Source: Paratinospora sagittata (taxonomy: Eukaryota; Streptophyta; Magnoliopsida; Ranunculales; Menispermaceae). From it: a DNA stretch of 64,000 bases. Shown here in pieces: positions 1-12,959 of this stretch (its first letter is position 1; the number at the start of each line of letters is the position of its first letter). The stretch is from positions 13,792,019 through 13,856,018 of the forward strand of contig CM069608.1 in assembly GCA_035771175.1 (NCBI GenBank). The letters are read 5' to 3'. Under the pieces are notes generated by a model. The model ran no database searches. It was not told where the DNA came from and saw only the letters and a list, made by a program, of their open reading frames with translations. A program made the position numbers and the translations under genes.

Positions 1-130
1 TTTCTACACTCTGCCCGTGGACGTAGGTCTCAGAACCGAACCACGTAAATCTTCTATCTCTCTACTCTTTATAGTTATTTTCTGTATTTCACCATTTAGT
101 AGTGCAATATTGTATACGTTCCCCAAGAAG
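1..130 (+). mobile_element. LTR-like tail of a copia-type element (fragment)
   Basis: The first 60 bases carry the phrase 'gtggacgtaggt...ccgaaccacgtaaa', which is typical of the 3' part of plant Ty1/copia LTRs and recurs in this window near 24725 and 43850. No boundary or target duplication is visible because the element starts outside the window. It could equally be a TRIM-like remnant. Confidence 0.35.
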
Positions 131-369
131 TAGTGTCGGAACCTCTAGGAAATTCTTTCTATGCTTTGTGGTTGCGGCGCCTTAGCTGATCTTCCACATC
201 AAAAAGGTCTTTTTCGATACACGACGCTATTCACATACGGTATTGTTCACGAGAAATAGTGAGAATCAACGTATATCGACTATTCATGTATATCACTGTG
301 CACTGTGCACCATGTGAAGGACTCAATGCATTATACCATTACCCTGCTGAATCAGCAATCAATACAGTT

Positions 370-475
370 CTCCAAATTTAGTCTTGTCCTTACTAAATTT
401 AAATAGGGAACGGGAGGCAGCTTGCTGCTTCAGAAGACTTGGTATTTAAGCGGGTCCATTGTGATCCCACCTTGC
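370..475 (+). mobile_element. Fragment related to the chromovirus 2 LTR
   Basis: This stretch and 41946-42033 (inside the 3' LTR of chromovirus 2) share long identical blocks, including 'ggaggcagcttgctgct' and 'agaagacttggtatttaag', at roughly 80% identity by eye. It is therefore a decayed piece of a related Ty3/gypsy LTR lying upstream of the KEA exons. The remaining DNA from 475 to 1372 shows nothing I recognise. Confidence 0.6.
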
Positions 476-1372
476 AGCCCGAGGGCTAGACTTGTTGACT
501 TTATTGAGAACTGTCCACTCAGTAAAGGTAAATATTAGATGTCCAAATGAGGCATATAGATCAGCAAACAACTTAGCGGGTTCTAGATCAGCACGTCCCC
601 TCTAATTTATTACTATTTGTGCATCAACAATTACTATTCACTATGGATTGCTAATATGTTACTCTTCTCAAGTTGCGCATGGCAATGGTGCCTAAAACGA
701 ATTAAAAAAAAAATCTATATAAAATTGTAAGATGATGGATTAGTTAAAGATGGCAATTGTTCTATGATCACTGCACATACTGTTCATACCAGGATTACAT
801 ACAATGTATCTGCTTTATTGAAGTGTGCAAAAGTACCAATTTTGTGATAAAATAATAGATTTTATTAGGGTAACTTAGTCAAGTGTAACGAAGACCAATG
901 ACTGCAGTATGAAGAAGTGAGATGGTGTAAGTTGAAGATGTTAAAATGAGGGAGACTACAAATTGACTTTGGCTGAAATAGCAAGAAATGTCTTGGGTAC
1001 GTTCAATCGAAAAATAACATTTGGATCTAGAGATATTGTGAATCATAAAACAAGATTCATCTTAGCCATTAGTAGTTGGGATGCTGAAAGTTGATTCCAT
1101 TACATGAAATATTCTTCAATTTCTATGCTTTACATTCCTTTTAAATAAGTGAGCTAAACTTTGTGCTGTAATAGCAAAACATCTTGTATGTTCTTTACCT
1201 TACACTTTTGATTATTACTTCAACTAGAGTTCATGTTATGATGGCAAAGCCTGGATAACCTCAGTTCTCAAAAAAAAAAAGAAAAAGAAAAAAAGAGTTG
1301 ATGTTATGACTATCACTATATTATGTACCCCAAAAAAGCAACACTTTTTTGATGTGTGAGCTTTGGATGCAG

Positions 1373-4300
1373 GGAATAATGTCCCCTCAACTCTCATCTT
1401 TGCTCTTTTTAGTGGTTGGAGTTTCTATGGCCCTTACACCTTGGTTAGCAGCTGGAGGTCAATTCATTGCATCACGCTTTGAGCAGAGTGATGTGCGGAG
1501 CTTATTGCCGGTGGAGAGTGAGGTATATCTTTAAGTGTCATGCCACCATTAGCTGTAAAATTAAGATTCCATTTTCTAGGACCATAATTTCTTTGTTAAT
1601 TGTTGTCGTTCTTGATAGTATCATTGGGTTTGGTTTCTTATTTGACTAAAGTTCTTACTTTTTGCAATATGACATCATTAGTTGCAACCATTGATTAAAT
1701 GCAAAAGCACAAACCAAAGTCAGTGATCAGTTTATTGCTTATGTGGATGATTCTATAGAACACTCAGTACATTCATATCTGCTTAAGAGATGCTTCATGA
1801 AATTTGATCATTTAGTTACTTACTGATATCATATGGTAAGGCTGTGTAGCGGAGGTTGGTTTCATTCAGTGTTAGTGGAGGATTTATTCTTTTCTGCAGG
1901 TTTTATTTATTATGCTGAAGCCATCAAACCTTTGTTTCATTTTTGGTTAATTTAAAATCATGACATCATTCCCAAATTTCCATGAGGTGTGAATATTTTC
2001 ATTATCAATGCATATAGGAGCTATAATCTTTGCGGAAATTATCTCTTTTACTTTTTCCCTGTACCACAAAAGATGAACTTGGGTGTATGGCACAATTTTT
2101 TAATTGCAATGATGCATAGATTCTTCAAATTTGAACCTACAGGCAATAGAAGCTGGTTGACTTGCGTGGAAACTTAAGGGTGCAGTTATTTTTGCACTGT
2201 CTGTTTTAAGTAATAATTTATTTTATCCTGTTAAATGTACTGTGGCTTTAGAGAATTTTGTGAGTTTATGTTATGCCAGTTAAAACTAATGCTAGACTAG
2301 TACAGCAGTGCTCGAGTCACCTGGGATGCAACATTTCTTAACAAAAAATGAGCGTAACATAAGGTCTTAATCCATTTGCCTTATATACAACTAGCAAGCA
2401 TGGATGTTTGTTGCATATGATTTCGATTATTGTTGACTTGAAATTTTAATTTTATTAATTAAGATTCTTAAAATTTTTTGATTGGTAATTCAGTAATTAT
2501 TTTTTCTTGAGAAAAGATAAATGTCTTCTAAAATGGATGGAAGGGTGAAATGTTTCTATTGTTTAAGAATGAGAGCAAGGGTAAAGAAGTTTAAAATGTT
2601 GTAAGCAAGAAGGGTAAACTGGGAGAGTTACAAGTATCAAGTAAACAAAGTAGGAGATGTACGAAAAAAGCAGGAGAGGAGATAAAAGCCTAAATTACTG
2701 TATTTTCCTTTGTAAAATCAACACTAAATTTTTAAATAATATAATTATAAAATTAATAAGGAAAAAATCAGAAGACTGTCTAAAGTGGGCACGTGACGAG
2801 TGCTCCTAGCATATGCATGTTACATGGTATAGATAACTGTCAAGTTCTCCATGAATCTGCAATGTGATGACTGTACATAAGGATTGAATTTTGACAGGTA
2901 TATCTCTCTTTGCGAATCAAAATATTTGATCTCTAATTTGTATCAGCAGTTTTTTTGTCATTGCTTGTGATACTATCATCTCTTTATTCTATCAAATGAA
3001 GAACAAGGATGCATTACTAGCAAATAGTTTTTGCATTTTAACAGTAGGTTGTCTCACACTCATTTTAGATTGTTAAATCCATGATCAAATTGTGAACCAT
3101 ACACTATTACTTCATTCTTCATTTTTAGAATGGTTTTGGGTTTCCATTGTTATTGGAGGCTTTACTTTTTTCTTGCAAATTAGTTGTAGTTATGAAAATA
3201 TTATGATTTACTGACAAATGTGAGGCTGATCTACTCTGGAATAATCTAATGTAGACAGATGATTTGCAAGATCATATAATCATCTGTGGATTTGGACGTG
3301 TTGGCCAGGTGTGCTAGTGATCTCTTTAGGTCTATTTAGCAATAGTATTTGCTACATTATTTCTAAGTGTTATTTTTACATAATATTGTAATAATACAGT
3401 TGTATTTCTCAGATCATTGCCCAGCTTCTTTCTGAACGTCTTATTCCATTTGTTGCACTTGATGTAAGGAGGTAAGAGACTCTCTTTTACTTCAGAAATT
3501 ATCGAAGTTTGGGATTCGTCTTTTGGATGAAAGTCCAATTGATTCAGCAGATTGGTTGTGATATGCTTGAGTTAGCCCTCGTAGCTGTGGCATAAGAGTA
3601 TAGTGCAATGTGTGTGTGATGATGAAACTGTGGCATTGCATGATTATCATAAGCATCGAGACCATAGAATTATCCCTAAAACTGGATTAATTTTATAGTT
3701 TTTCATTTTTCACACCAAATCAATTTTTATAGAAATTTACACACGACTTCTTCTATAGTTTTTACCATTTAACATTGATGTATAACTAAGCAATTGTTAA
3801 CACTAGCTTTATTGCAAAGATTGTGTGGACTTGCCTACTATTATTCCAGGAAGCTGATTGTTGTAGAGAAAATTAGAGAGTTTATGAAAAGTCATAGGAA
3901 ATATTTGAAAATTCAGAATGGAGGAATATGAAGTCCCAAAATTTCTCTATGGGTATTCCTTCCCAAAATTTCTCGAATTGTTTTCGCGGCTTGGTGAATC
4001 AAATCAGGATTCAGATCGTTGAATTGTAAAATTCATAATACAATGGTATGTATGTATATTTTGAGTACTCATATGCTTATAAGGGAACTATTGTTTCATT
4101 AGCCAACTAATGACTAACTGATTAATTCAATGAATTGTAAAATTCATAATACGATGGTATGTATATGTATACTTTGAGTACTCATATGGTTATATGGGAA
4201 CTATTCATTACCGATCTAATGACTAACTGATTAATTCAGTAATTGATTTGATCCGATTCAGACTGATTCCCTCGTAGTCACTACTCTAGCATTTCAAGAA

Positions 4301-7300
4301 TCCCATTCGAATCAATTTGTTGTGAATCAAATCATGAATCATTTCGTTCACCAATTCAATTTGTGATTTTAACTACTACAATTGCCATTAGCATTCATTC
4401 CTTGTTACGTCATTGGCAACAAAATGACACATTTGCTTCTACTAATTCCCCTCAAGCTGGACCCATAAATGCTGGATATGTCCAACTTGCTTCTAATGCT
4501 CTGAAAGAGAGGAGCAGGGAGACTAACAGTTTGAGTGCGTACAAGCCTAGCAGCTTGCATCTTTTTTCTGATAAAGTGACTTTTTGCATTTGTTTTTGTT
4601 CAATCATAATTCACAAACATGTGCATCATGCATAACCATAAAACATTCACTTTCATTGTTGCTATATAGCGAGTTCTTATCCTGCAAGCAAAGTGTGTAA
4701 TCGAAAAACCTAAGCTTATTTTTGGCAAAATTTTTATGAACCTGTATTTTGGCTTGTTTAAAAGGTTATTGACATGAATATTACCAAACTAGATTAGGTC
4801 CTAATAAAGGTTGTGTCTGGATCTAAAACAGTGTAAATAAACAATCAGATATAGTTTATTCGAGAGGCAAAAAATTTCTTACTTCTTTGTGACCCTTGGA
4901 AATGTGCCCATTGAAGTCTTGAGGCAACATGACCGCTGTTGGTCAAATGAAATGCCTTGATTTGGAAAAAAAAAACTGATATATTACCCTCTAAACTTTT
5001 ATGCACTTCTTTGTGATGCTTGGAAATGTTCCCTTTGCTTCTGTTTTGATGCAACATGACCCCATTGGTTGAGCGGAATGCCTTCATTGGGCAAAACCAA
5101 TCTATTACCCCTAAACTTTTTCGGTTTTTCCTGCTTCTTTTGATGCTGGAAATGTGCCCTTTGCTTCTGTTTTGATGCAAGATGGCACCCATAGGTTGAG
5201 TGAAATTTCGTGATTGGGGTAACACTGATATATTACCCTCTAAAATTTTACACACTTCTTGACACTTGTAAATGTGTAATGCAAGATGGTTCCCATTGGT
5301 CAAGACAAATGACACAATTAAGCCTCACTTATTTTTAAAGGCTGGTGCCTTTTTCTTTTGCATGCTCTTAGTTCTCATCAATGAAGTCCAAGCTCAATCT
5401 GGAACTTATGTCATTCTCCTTGAAATGAAACTGCCCTGTTTTTGAGGTTGGTATTCCGACCTTTATAAAAATTCCATTCTGAACACTTGTGACAAGGGGT
5501 TTCACACACTACCATTCTGCTCATTGTTTCTTGATAAGACCATAACAGTTGCGGGAGCTTCTTCACTTAAGCACATCTTTTTCTAGTTTTCTCTAATTAT
5601 TTAATCTTGTTGATGGATTCAACTTATTCTTTTGCATGGGGGTGAACTGGGCTTGAGAAGAAGTGCTTGATTATGAGGTCCTTCATGTTTGGGAATCTAT
5701 GAAATTTTTAGTTACTAATTGGGTTGCCGGTTCTAATTTCGCAAGTGGATATACAGTTGATGACCGGCTTAGTAATTAGCTATCTTTAATGTAATTAGTT
5801 ATGGCTGTTTTAGTTAGGGGTGGGGTAGTTCTACTGGTACTCCTTGGCTCTTTAGTTTGTACTTCTGTTTATGTTTAATATATATTTGTCTTGTTTCCTA
5901 AACCATAAACCCTTTAAAAAAAAAACAAAAAAAAAAACAAACTAGTGCTTGATTACAGTGGTTGCTGATGATGCTGTAGGGAATTCATATCAGCAAACCA
6001 GATTTCTCAATCCAAACCTTCATGCGTTTACCTACCTCATGAAATATTCTCTTCAAGCATTGTTTCATGCCGTGGCCGAAAACTTTACATTTGTCCAAGC
6101 ATGAGGGATTCCAATTAAACTGGATTGGTTGTGATTCTAATAAGCATTTCATAATTGCATAGTGCTTCCACTTCTACTTCATTACAAGTACAAGCTTGCA
6201 AATCCACTCTTCGACTTTGTTTAAATATTCAAGAAAAAAAGGGTTTACCCCGTACACTTGCTATCTTACTCATACCTCTGTAGTCTAGTGTAGAGAAAGG
6301 CATGGAAAACTGATCCATGAAGCTCAATAGCCATTTCAGCTTTCAATAGGTTTATGCCCGCACTCCATGGTTTCAAGAAAAAAGGGGCTTTTGGCAATAT
6401 TCCAAGGGCCATCCTCTTAGGTCATGATATATCCCCCTCATTTTGTAAACTGAAAACAGAGAAACCTTCCTCAATCATCTTTATCTAATATGTTATACTA
6501 GGTGATAACCAATAAACATGAGCAGTGAGGCTAGGTTGCCAATTTGCTTATGCACCACTTTTTCAAGCATCCACATGTAAGTAACTTTGCAGTATTCTCG
6601 ATAATGCCATTCAAGAAATGAGATGTAATTTTCAACTAATATTCCCACTATTTGGAGAACAACATAGAAAATGATGAATCCTGTTGGAGTTTCAGTGACA
6701 GAGTGGCTATGGGACGTGCACTGGACCTACCGGTTTATTTTGGAGATGCAGGGAGTCGAGAGGTATAGCAAAAGTGCCAAAACTCATCTTTTCTATCGAC
6801 AGTTGCTCTCTCTAACATGTACCTATGGTATGCCATATTACTAGGTCCTTCATAAAGTTGGTGCTGAAAGAGCCTGTGCTGCAGCAATAACTTTAGACAC
6901 TCCAGGTGCAAACTACAGAACTGTTTGGGCTTTGAGCAAGTATTTTCCCAACGTAAAGACATTTGTTCGTGCTCATGATGTTGACCATGGTCTCAATTTG
7001 GAGAAAGCTGGTGCTACAGCGGTAATTACACCAATGCACAATAACTAAAGGATTAGAAATTTCTTTGATTTTTATAAACTATGCTATTGCAGTGTAATTT
7101 GTTATTGGTGGTTGTTGGAAACTGATTTCTCCTCTTTAGATTACACATTATGTCTGAAAAGTTTTCTGTTGGAAAACTGTAGGTTGTCCCTGAGACCTTG
7201 GAACCAAGTCTACAGTTAGCAGCTGCAGTTCTTGCACAGGTGAAAAAAATTATGATTACTGTTATAAATATGTGTTGCTTCTGCAGTTTGTATGTTTGTA

Positions 7301-8632
7301 AAGCCTGCTCTTTATCTGTTTCCACTTTTAATTATCATATTTATGAAGTAAAAAATCTTAATATATAAACCGCACACCATTCCCATTTTACATAATTGAT
7401 GATTATCACATGCATGATTTTGTAGGAACTGCACAATGCACAAATTAAATATGAATTTTGGAAGAGTTTTTTAGGCTTATGTTTATCATTCCAATCTTTC
7501 TAAGCATGGATAGAATAGATTACAGTGGTTTCTGTTTCTTGCATAGCTTTCAAGTTTCTTGTTTCTTTTTTCAGGCTAAGTTGCCTATGTCAGAAATTGC
7601 AACAACAATCAATGAGTTTAGAAATCGTCATCTGTCCGAGCTTACTGAGGTATTAGCATAGCAATCTCTGGTGGCTTTTTTATTTTTCAATTTTTCTGAT
7701 AAACCAGATTGTTGATGTTTTCTTATCCTTTGAATTAAACACAAAAGAATATGGCCTTATACTACCTCAAGATAAAAATATGCCAACAGAGAGGGAAAGA
7801 AAAGGAATGACAATAAATACTGAAATGTAATCCATCCCTAGTTTTTGTATGGTCCTAATCATGGCGGATGTCAAATTTTAATATTTGGGCAATATTAGGA
7901 GTCTGGTAGTTTTCTTCTTCATAAATATGGTGTTTACATGGCTGTGTAAACTTATTAAGCCAAAGGATGACCTTGTGTTGTAATCTTTCTAGCATGGTGT
8001 TATTATATGTTCTCTCCTATCGTTGAGGTAGCCCTGATTGGCCAAACCATATAAAATTAGTTGACTGTTTGATTGAAGTTATGATTGTATAATTTAGATT
8101 GTTTTGCACATGAGCTTTACATAATCGCTCAAACATTCATGTTGTCGTTTACAAGATCTGTCCTTTTGCCATCAGCTTATTCTTATCCGTTATGGCGAAA
8201 AACACCACGAGATTGGCTTTGGACTCGTATTGTACACTTCTTGACATCATTTTCACGTGCAACAACATCTAAGCATTGGAGATTTCACTCTATTTCCCTT
8301 CTCTCTTGAGAACTTTACATTATTGATCATATCTGATATGCATTCTCCAAGACCTAAAATATTTTGGCTTTATTCTATTATCTTTTAGTATGCCTATCAG
8401 GCTGGTGATATATTGTGGCTTTATTCTTTTATCTTTTATTATGCTTTTCCATGATATATTGGCTTTATTCTATTATCTTTTAGTATACTTATTGGGTTTG
8501 TTCATTGCCCAGTTATGTGAAGCCAGTGGGAGCTGTCTTGGTTATGGATTTTCGGGGTTAACGTCGAAGCCTAAGAGTCAAATCTTGGACTCAGATGAGA
8601 ATCAGGTTAGTGAAGGAACCCTAGCAATATAA
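1373..8632 (+). CDS. K+ efflux antiporter, C-terminal exons (KEA1/KEA2-like)
   Basis: The last eight exons of a plastid K+/H+ antiporter: 1373-1522, 3255-3308, 3413-3471, 6696-6762, 6845-7021, 7183-7239, 7575-7649 and 8513-8632 (stop TAA). All have AG/GT borders and phases that join into about 252 residues. The first exon encodes the last part of the CPA2 Na+/H+ exchanger domain (SPQLSSLLFLVVGVSMALTP). The next exons encode a KTN/RCK nucleotide-binding domain with the GFGRVGQ glycine motif, followed by ALDVRSD and AHDVDHGLNLEKAGATAVV. The end EGTLAI resembles KEA1/KEA2 as I remember them; KEA3 is the alternative. The family exchanges K+ for H+ at chloroplast membranes, controlling stromal pH and osmolarity. 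The transporter core, any transit peptide and the start codon lie further left. I found no preceding exon in 1-1372, so either the intron is long and retroelement-filled or the gene is disrupted there. No stop or frameshift is seen in the exons. Confidence 0.93.
4020..4255. repeat. Two-copy tandem duplication in KEA intron
   Basis: A block of about 111 bp starting 'gaattgtaaaattcataata' at 4020 is repeated from about 4132, with the same downstream order (ttgagtactcatatg, gggaactatt, taatgactaactgattaatt). It lies in the large intron between 3471 and 6696. The copies differ by several substitutions. Confidence 0.8.
4870..5320. repeat. Minisatellite of four degenerate units in KEA intron
   Basis: Anchors 'gcaacatgacc' or 'gcaagatgg' fall at about 4923, 5050, 5176 and 5281, so the unit is roughly 105-127 bp. 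Each unit also carries 'tattaccc(t)ctaaa' and 'ggaaatgt(g/t)ccc'. The open minus-strand frame across it is a by-product of the repetition, not a gene. Confidence 0.75.
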
Positions 8633-8854
8633 ACAATCAACAGATACAAATTTAGTAGAATAGTTTTGAGATCCAAGAGAATTTGTATAGGCATTTGTTT
8701 TGTACAGGGAAGAAGTAAGCAGTTGATTAATTTTCGAACATTTTCTTTTCCCTCCAAATTTCTCTATGATGTTATCCTTCCGCTTATAAGTTTGCAGAAA
8801 GGATTTCAGATGGTTTTTACAAAGATTCTGACCAGTAAATACGGCTGTACATGC

Positions 8855-8860
8855 AATAAA
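8855..8860 (+). terminator. Candidate poly(A) signal for KEA
   Basis: AATAAA lies 223 bases after the KEA stop codon, in an otherwise AT-rich 3' flank. Position and sequence fit a plant polyadenylation signal, but the motif is frequent in such DNA. Confidence 0.4.
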
Positions 8861-8879
8861 AATCTTAATTGATGCAAAG

Positions 8880-9775
8880 TCTTTCATTCCAATGGATGGA
8901 CATTATTCATATAATTGTATTGTGATTTTAAACTTTTTTTTTTTTTGTTCTTGAGCTACTATTGTGGCACCCATGTAGAAATTTCGGATATGCTTCGCCT
9001 ACCATGACGTCTGTAACAATAAATTATCTATTTATTTATTTATTTTTATTTTTTTGAAATGTTGGTCCGAAGATATTGGCGTGGGTCAGAAGAAGCCGGA
9101 GTTCTACAATAGGACTAAAATGTAATAAATTATCTAGTTTATATGTGTAAGCGTGCAACCTTGCGCTATGCACAGTTACTTTTGAGTTAATTTATAAAAA
9201 TAAATAGTAAATTCGTAATCAAAATTTAAATATATTTTTAAATATAAATAAAAATATAATATAAATTTAACAACATATTCTACCATTTTTTAAAAGTACA
9301 TTATTAGTGGCTTGAAGCAATTTAATTTTGATTGAAGTATTAATTTAATTTACGCATTAAAGAAAATTATCTAAAATCAACGTACGGAATTTCCAATACA
9401 TGGCTACTTTACATTTATATGGTAGAAAATATAAAACAGTTTATCCAACATATAGTTGCAGGAAAAACAAAGCATTTTACACTTTTTTTTTGGAGTTTTA
9501 TATTTGTCTAAATTTAGAATTGTTCCTACGAAGCATATATAGAGCATTGATGACCTAATGTTTTGGATGACAGATAAAGGTGGTTGACGAAGTTCTTAGA
9601 ATTGAAATTCGTGTTCATTTTAGTTGTACCCTCTTCGTTGATCGGTAAAGGTCTTAGAATTAAAATTCGTGTCTATCTTAGTTGCGTTCATTTGAAAAGA
9701 GTCGCCCAATGTTCTTCTAGTGGTCAAACGCGAATTAGAATTACTCGAAGGACGGGAACACCGCGTACAAAAAAA
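8880..9775. other. AT-rich intergenic DNA, no recognised gene
   Basis: Contains a T-run near 8934-8947, ATTT repeats near 9030 and generally AT-rich sequence. At 9590-9700 two imperfect copies of 'cttagaatt(g/a)aaattcgtgt' sit about 60 bp apart. I see no coding region or RNA gene. Confidence 0.5.
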
Positions 9776-9776
9776 A

Positions 9777-9801
9777 CAAGAATAAATAAATAAATAAATA
9801 A

Positions 9802-9853
<52 letters not shown>

Positions 9854-9878
9854 AGAGAGAGAGAGAGAGAGAGAGAGC
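9777..9878. repeat. Compound microsatellite (AAAT)n-(TA)n-(GA)n
   Basis: Three abutting simple repeats: AAAT units to about 9806, TA units to about 9850, then GA units to 9878. The minus-strand frame through it, with runs of Leu-Ser and Ile-Tyr, is repeat translation only. Confidence 0.95.
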
Positions 9879-9879
9879 T

Positions 9880-10600
9880 TTAATGGTAACTTCCCACCTT
9901 TCCAATATTTGATGTTTGACAATCTCGAAAATAAATAAGAACGTGTAACATCATGACAAAGATCAATGTTATTCTACGTTTTAACACTACATCATTATAT
10001 TAGCCATTGTTGTAAAGAATTATCTATAAAAGTTTTAACAAAATCTCCTCAGCATTTTTAGCATTGTAGAGTACCTGTAAAAGCCAATAAAGCGGAGTGG
10101 AGGAAGTGAATTTATGTAGACGACCTACTGTAGTATGGAAAATGCTTACTTGAGTTGAGAGTAACTGTAAAAGCCTTAATAAATCTCATAACATAATTAT
10201 CATACCTACATCCATTATCAAATGATTATGATTCTTGACAAAATGATAAAAACACAAATTATAATTAGAAAAATGTGAAATGTGGTAGCTAAAACTAAAT
10301 CAAATATTGAGGAATGAATTAACCATATTTTATCAAGAAAAATCAAAACGAAGGGAAATTTTCAATAGGAAAATGTTTAGTTTCATAAATATGAAATTTG
10401 AAATCACCAAAAAGTATTAAATATAACCAATAAAAAATATTAATGATACCGATGTAAATATACACAACACTGACTGTTAAAAAAAAAAAAAAAAAAAACC
10501 TCTCCACGTGTAGCATGTTAAAGTTTCCTTGGTGTTTCCTCCCTTTCAAATATTGCATTAAAGTTTTGCGTGGTCTCATGAGGACATGCCTGGTATTGCG
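9880..10600. other. AT-rich intergenic DNA with A-run
   Basis: No gene recognised. A run of A lies at about 10480-10498. The sequence leads into a decayed reverse transcriptase beginning near 10620. Confidence 0.5.
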
Positions 10601-10614
10601 ACCAGTGTCATAGT

Positions 10615-11290
10615 TCATCGTTTTAATGTTAACCCAAAGGCAAAGTTAGTGAGACAAAAGAGAAAAGCTTTAGGTCTAGAAAGAGCTCAAGGCCTATGAA
10701 AAGAAGTCTATAAGCTCTTAGCAGTTAGGTTCATTAGGGATGTGTTCTACCCTGATTTGCTAGCTAATGTGGTTATGGTCAAGAAGCCAAATGGGAAGTG
10801 GTAGTCTTGTGTGGACTTCATTGATTTAACCAAGGCATGCCCCAAAAATAGCTTCCCACTACTGAGGATTGATCAGCTGGTAAATGCGACAACAAGTTAT
10901 GAGCTATTGAACTTCATGGATGCATACTTAGGGTACAATTAAATAGCAATGAGTACCAGAGATGAAGAGAAGACTACGTTCATCACTGGTCGAAGCTTGT
11001 ACTACTACAAGGTCATGTGGTTTGGCTTGAAAAATGCCGGAGCTACCTACCTGAGGCTGGTCAATAGGATGTTGACGACATGTTGGTGAAAAGTGTGAAA
11101 GCAACGACTTATCCCCTCGACCTGGAAGATGTGTTCAGCACTTTGAGGAGATCTCACATGAAGTCAACCTAACAAAGTGTACTTTCGGAGTGAGCTTCGG
11201 AAAGTTCATAAATTGCCTCATAAACCATAGAAGAATTGAGGCCAACCCTGATAAGATCCGAGCTATGGTCGATATGAGGTCACCCCAAAC
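10615..11290 (+). pseudogene. Decayed Ty3/gypsy reverse transcriptase
   Basis: Conceptual translation across stops and frameshifts gives the phrases PNGKW, CVDF, TKACPK, SFPLLRIDQLV, MDAYLGYN, TTFITG and FGLKNAGATY. These are the ordered RT blocks of Ty3/gypsy elements; the TKACPK...RIDQLV wording is typical of Tat/Athila/Ogre-type lineages. The catalytic YVDD region is damaged: the frame breaks after the NRM block. The fragment stops abruptly near 11290, where LTR-like DNA begins. No LTRs belonging to it are visible. Confidence 0.85.
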
Positions 11291-11866
11291 ATTTTTCATT
11301 CTCTAACACTTCAATTTTTTTATTTAAATATTCAAAATTCTCTGGTTTTGGGAGCATTCAAGTTCACCTTCTTCATTCTTTTTGTAACTTTCTTAAGAGT
11401 TCTCTAGTTTATATTTTGATATTTTGAGCTTCACACTTACTCAATTTGATTGAATCTTAAGAGGCCTTCCATCATTAACTATGCTAATTTTTCAACTATT
11501 TGGCCAATTAACATAGGAAGGCTTCATTTCTAATTGTAAGTATTTTTTAGAGGATTGTCCGGTAAGAAACATCCTCCTCTATTTTCTTTGTCTTTTGAAT
11601 TAGCTAGTTAGCCAATTGGGGAGTTTCTCTGTCTGAAAAATGATGATTGTATTGGTTTAATCCTCACCTGTAAGTAGGATCATTTTTAGTGGATTTTGGG
11701 GAGATCTTGATTTGAGAGATCAAGTCGTGGACATAAGCTTTAAGACTCGACCACGTTAAATCATGTGTGCATTCCATTTTACTTCCTGCTTAGTTTACCT
11801 GTTGTTTATTTTTATTTAAAGAAAGGTATTGTTCAAAAACCTGTAAGTTCACTTCACCCCCCCTCC
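11290..11866 (+). mobile_element. Copia-type LTR fragment
   Basis: It contains 'aagtcgtggacataagc' followed by 'gaccacgttaaatca' near 11720-11765 and ends with a C-rich run (about 11852-11863) before a copia integrase fragment. Both features are typical of the 3' half of plant copia LTRs. I found no clean TG..CA ends or target duplication, so the boundaries are approximate. Confidence 0.45.
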
Positions 11867-11867
11867 C

Positions 11868-12196
11868 TAAGGACTTGAATCTGGGCCAAAATGCATTTGA
11901 TACGTTAGCCACTTTATTTCTTTACCAGTGTTTTGAACTTCTTGAACACTTCAAAGATTTGTGCTTTCACCTTCACAAAATAAACCCAAGTCTTGCGACT
12001 ACAAACATCAGTGAACAAAAGAAAGTAGTTATTTTTACCAAAAGAACTCATCTTTATTGGTCTACATAGATTAGTAGGAACAAGCTGTAGGGATTCTTCG
12101 GCTCTTGCACTTTCCTTGGGAAAACTTTTTTAAGATTGTTTTTCAAACAAACATCTCTCACACAGCTGCTCGAGGTGATGAAAGAAATTAAGGTAA
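11868..12196 (-). pseudogene. Copia 1: integrase fragment (left piece)
   Basis: On the minus strand, 12196 to about 11868 encodes the end of the pre-integrase zinc region (HLEQLCERCLF) and the start of the integrase core (FTDVCSRKTWVYFVKVKAQ). These are standard Ty1/copia pol landmarks. The reading continues upstream across the chromovirus insertion into 21829-22473, so this is one copia element split at 12196/21829. Several stops make it non-functional. Confidence 0.85.
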
Positions 12197-12914
12197 TGTA
12201 ATACTATAAAAATCCACAACCCTAGAATCCTACTAAAAAACAACTAGATTAGAAAATACTACAAGAAAATTTAAGGGGCAAAATAATAAAATCACAGAAT
12301 TCGTAATTACTATTAAAGTGTGAGGGCAATTTAGGAAATTTATCCAACCTATAAATACTAGAAACAACAAAGGGCAAAAAGATAAATCTACACTAAGGGC
12401 AGAACCATAATTTATACTGAGGGCAAAATTGTAATTTTACCTACTTGTAATTATTCAAATAGGTTAAGGGAAAAATGAAAAAAAATTGAGATGGGAATAA
12501 TTTTTTAAGGTCTTGTTCTTTATACATTTCTTTAGTTATGTATTGTTCGTATTCTACTATATTGCGTAAGCCTGAGAATTAGATATTGGTTAGCTCATGC
12601 AGAGAGCGAAATGCAACCATAAAACGTATACCTAATGTGAAAATATCTTATGCTGGTAAATTTATTATTATCATTATGGTCATACGATTGAATTGATTGT
12701 TTTGTTTATAATACTATGATGAATAGTTTAATACGTGTACTAACGTTTTGTATAAAGTGTGGGGACTTCTGGAACCCACTAGGCTTTAAGCTCACTCCTC
12801 TATTATCTCTCAGAAAATTAGTTGCACTGTGCGTGGGTTGCTGCTGGTAGGATAGCTAAGGAGAAAATGCAAGAAGATGTTGGGTGAGCACATTGGGCGT
12901 TGTTGGGAGTTGTC

Positions 12915-12959
<45 letters not shown>

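Noticed and set aside
4845..5315. 156-codon minus-strand ORF in the KEA intron
   Set aside because: It spans the minisatellite; its repeated peptides are the repeat read in one frame, with no homology or splice context.
9620..9922. 100-codon ORF with Leu-Ser and Tyr-Ile runs
   Set aside because: Pure microsatellite translation.
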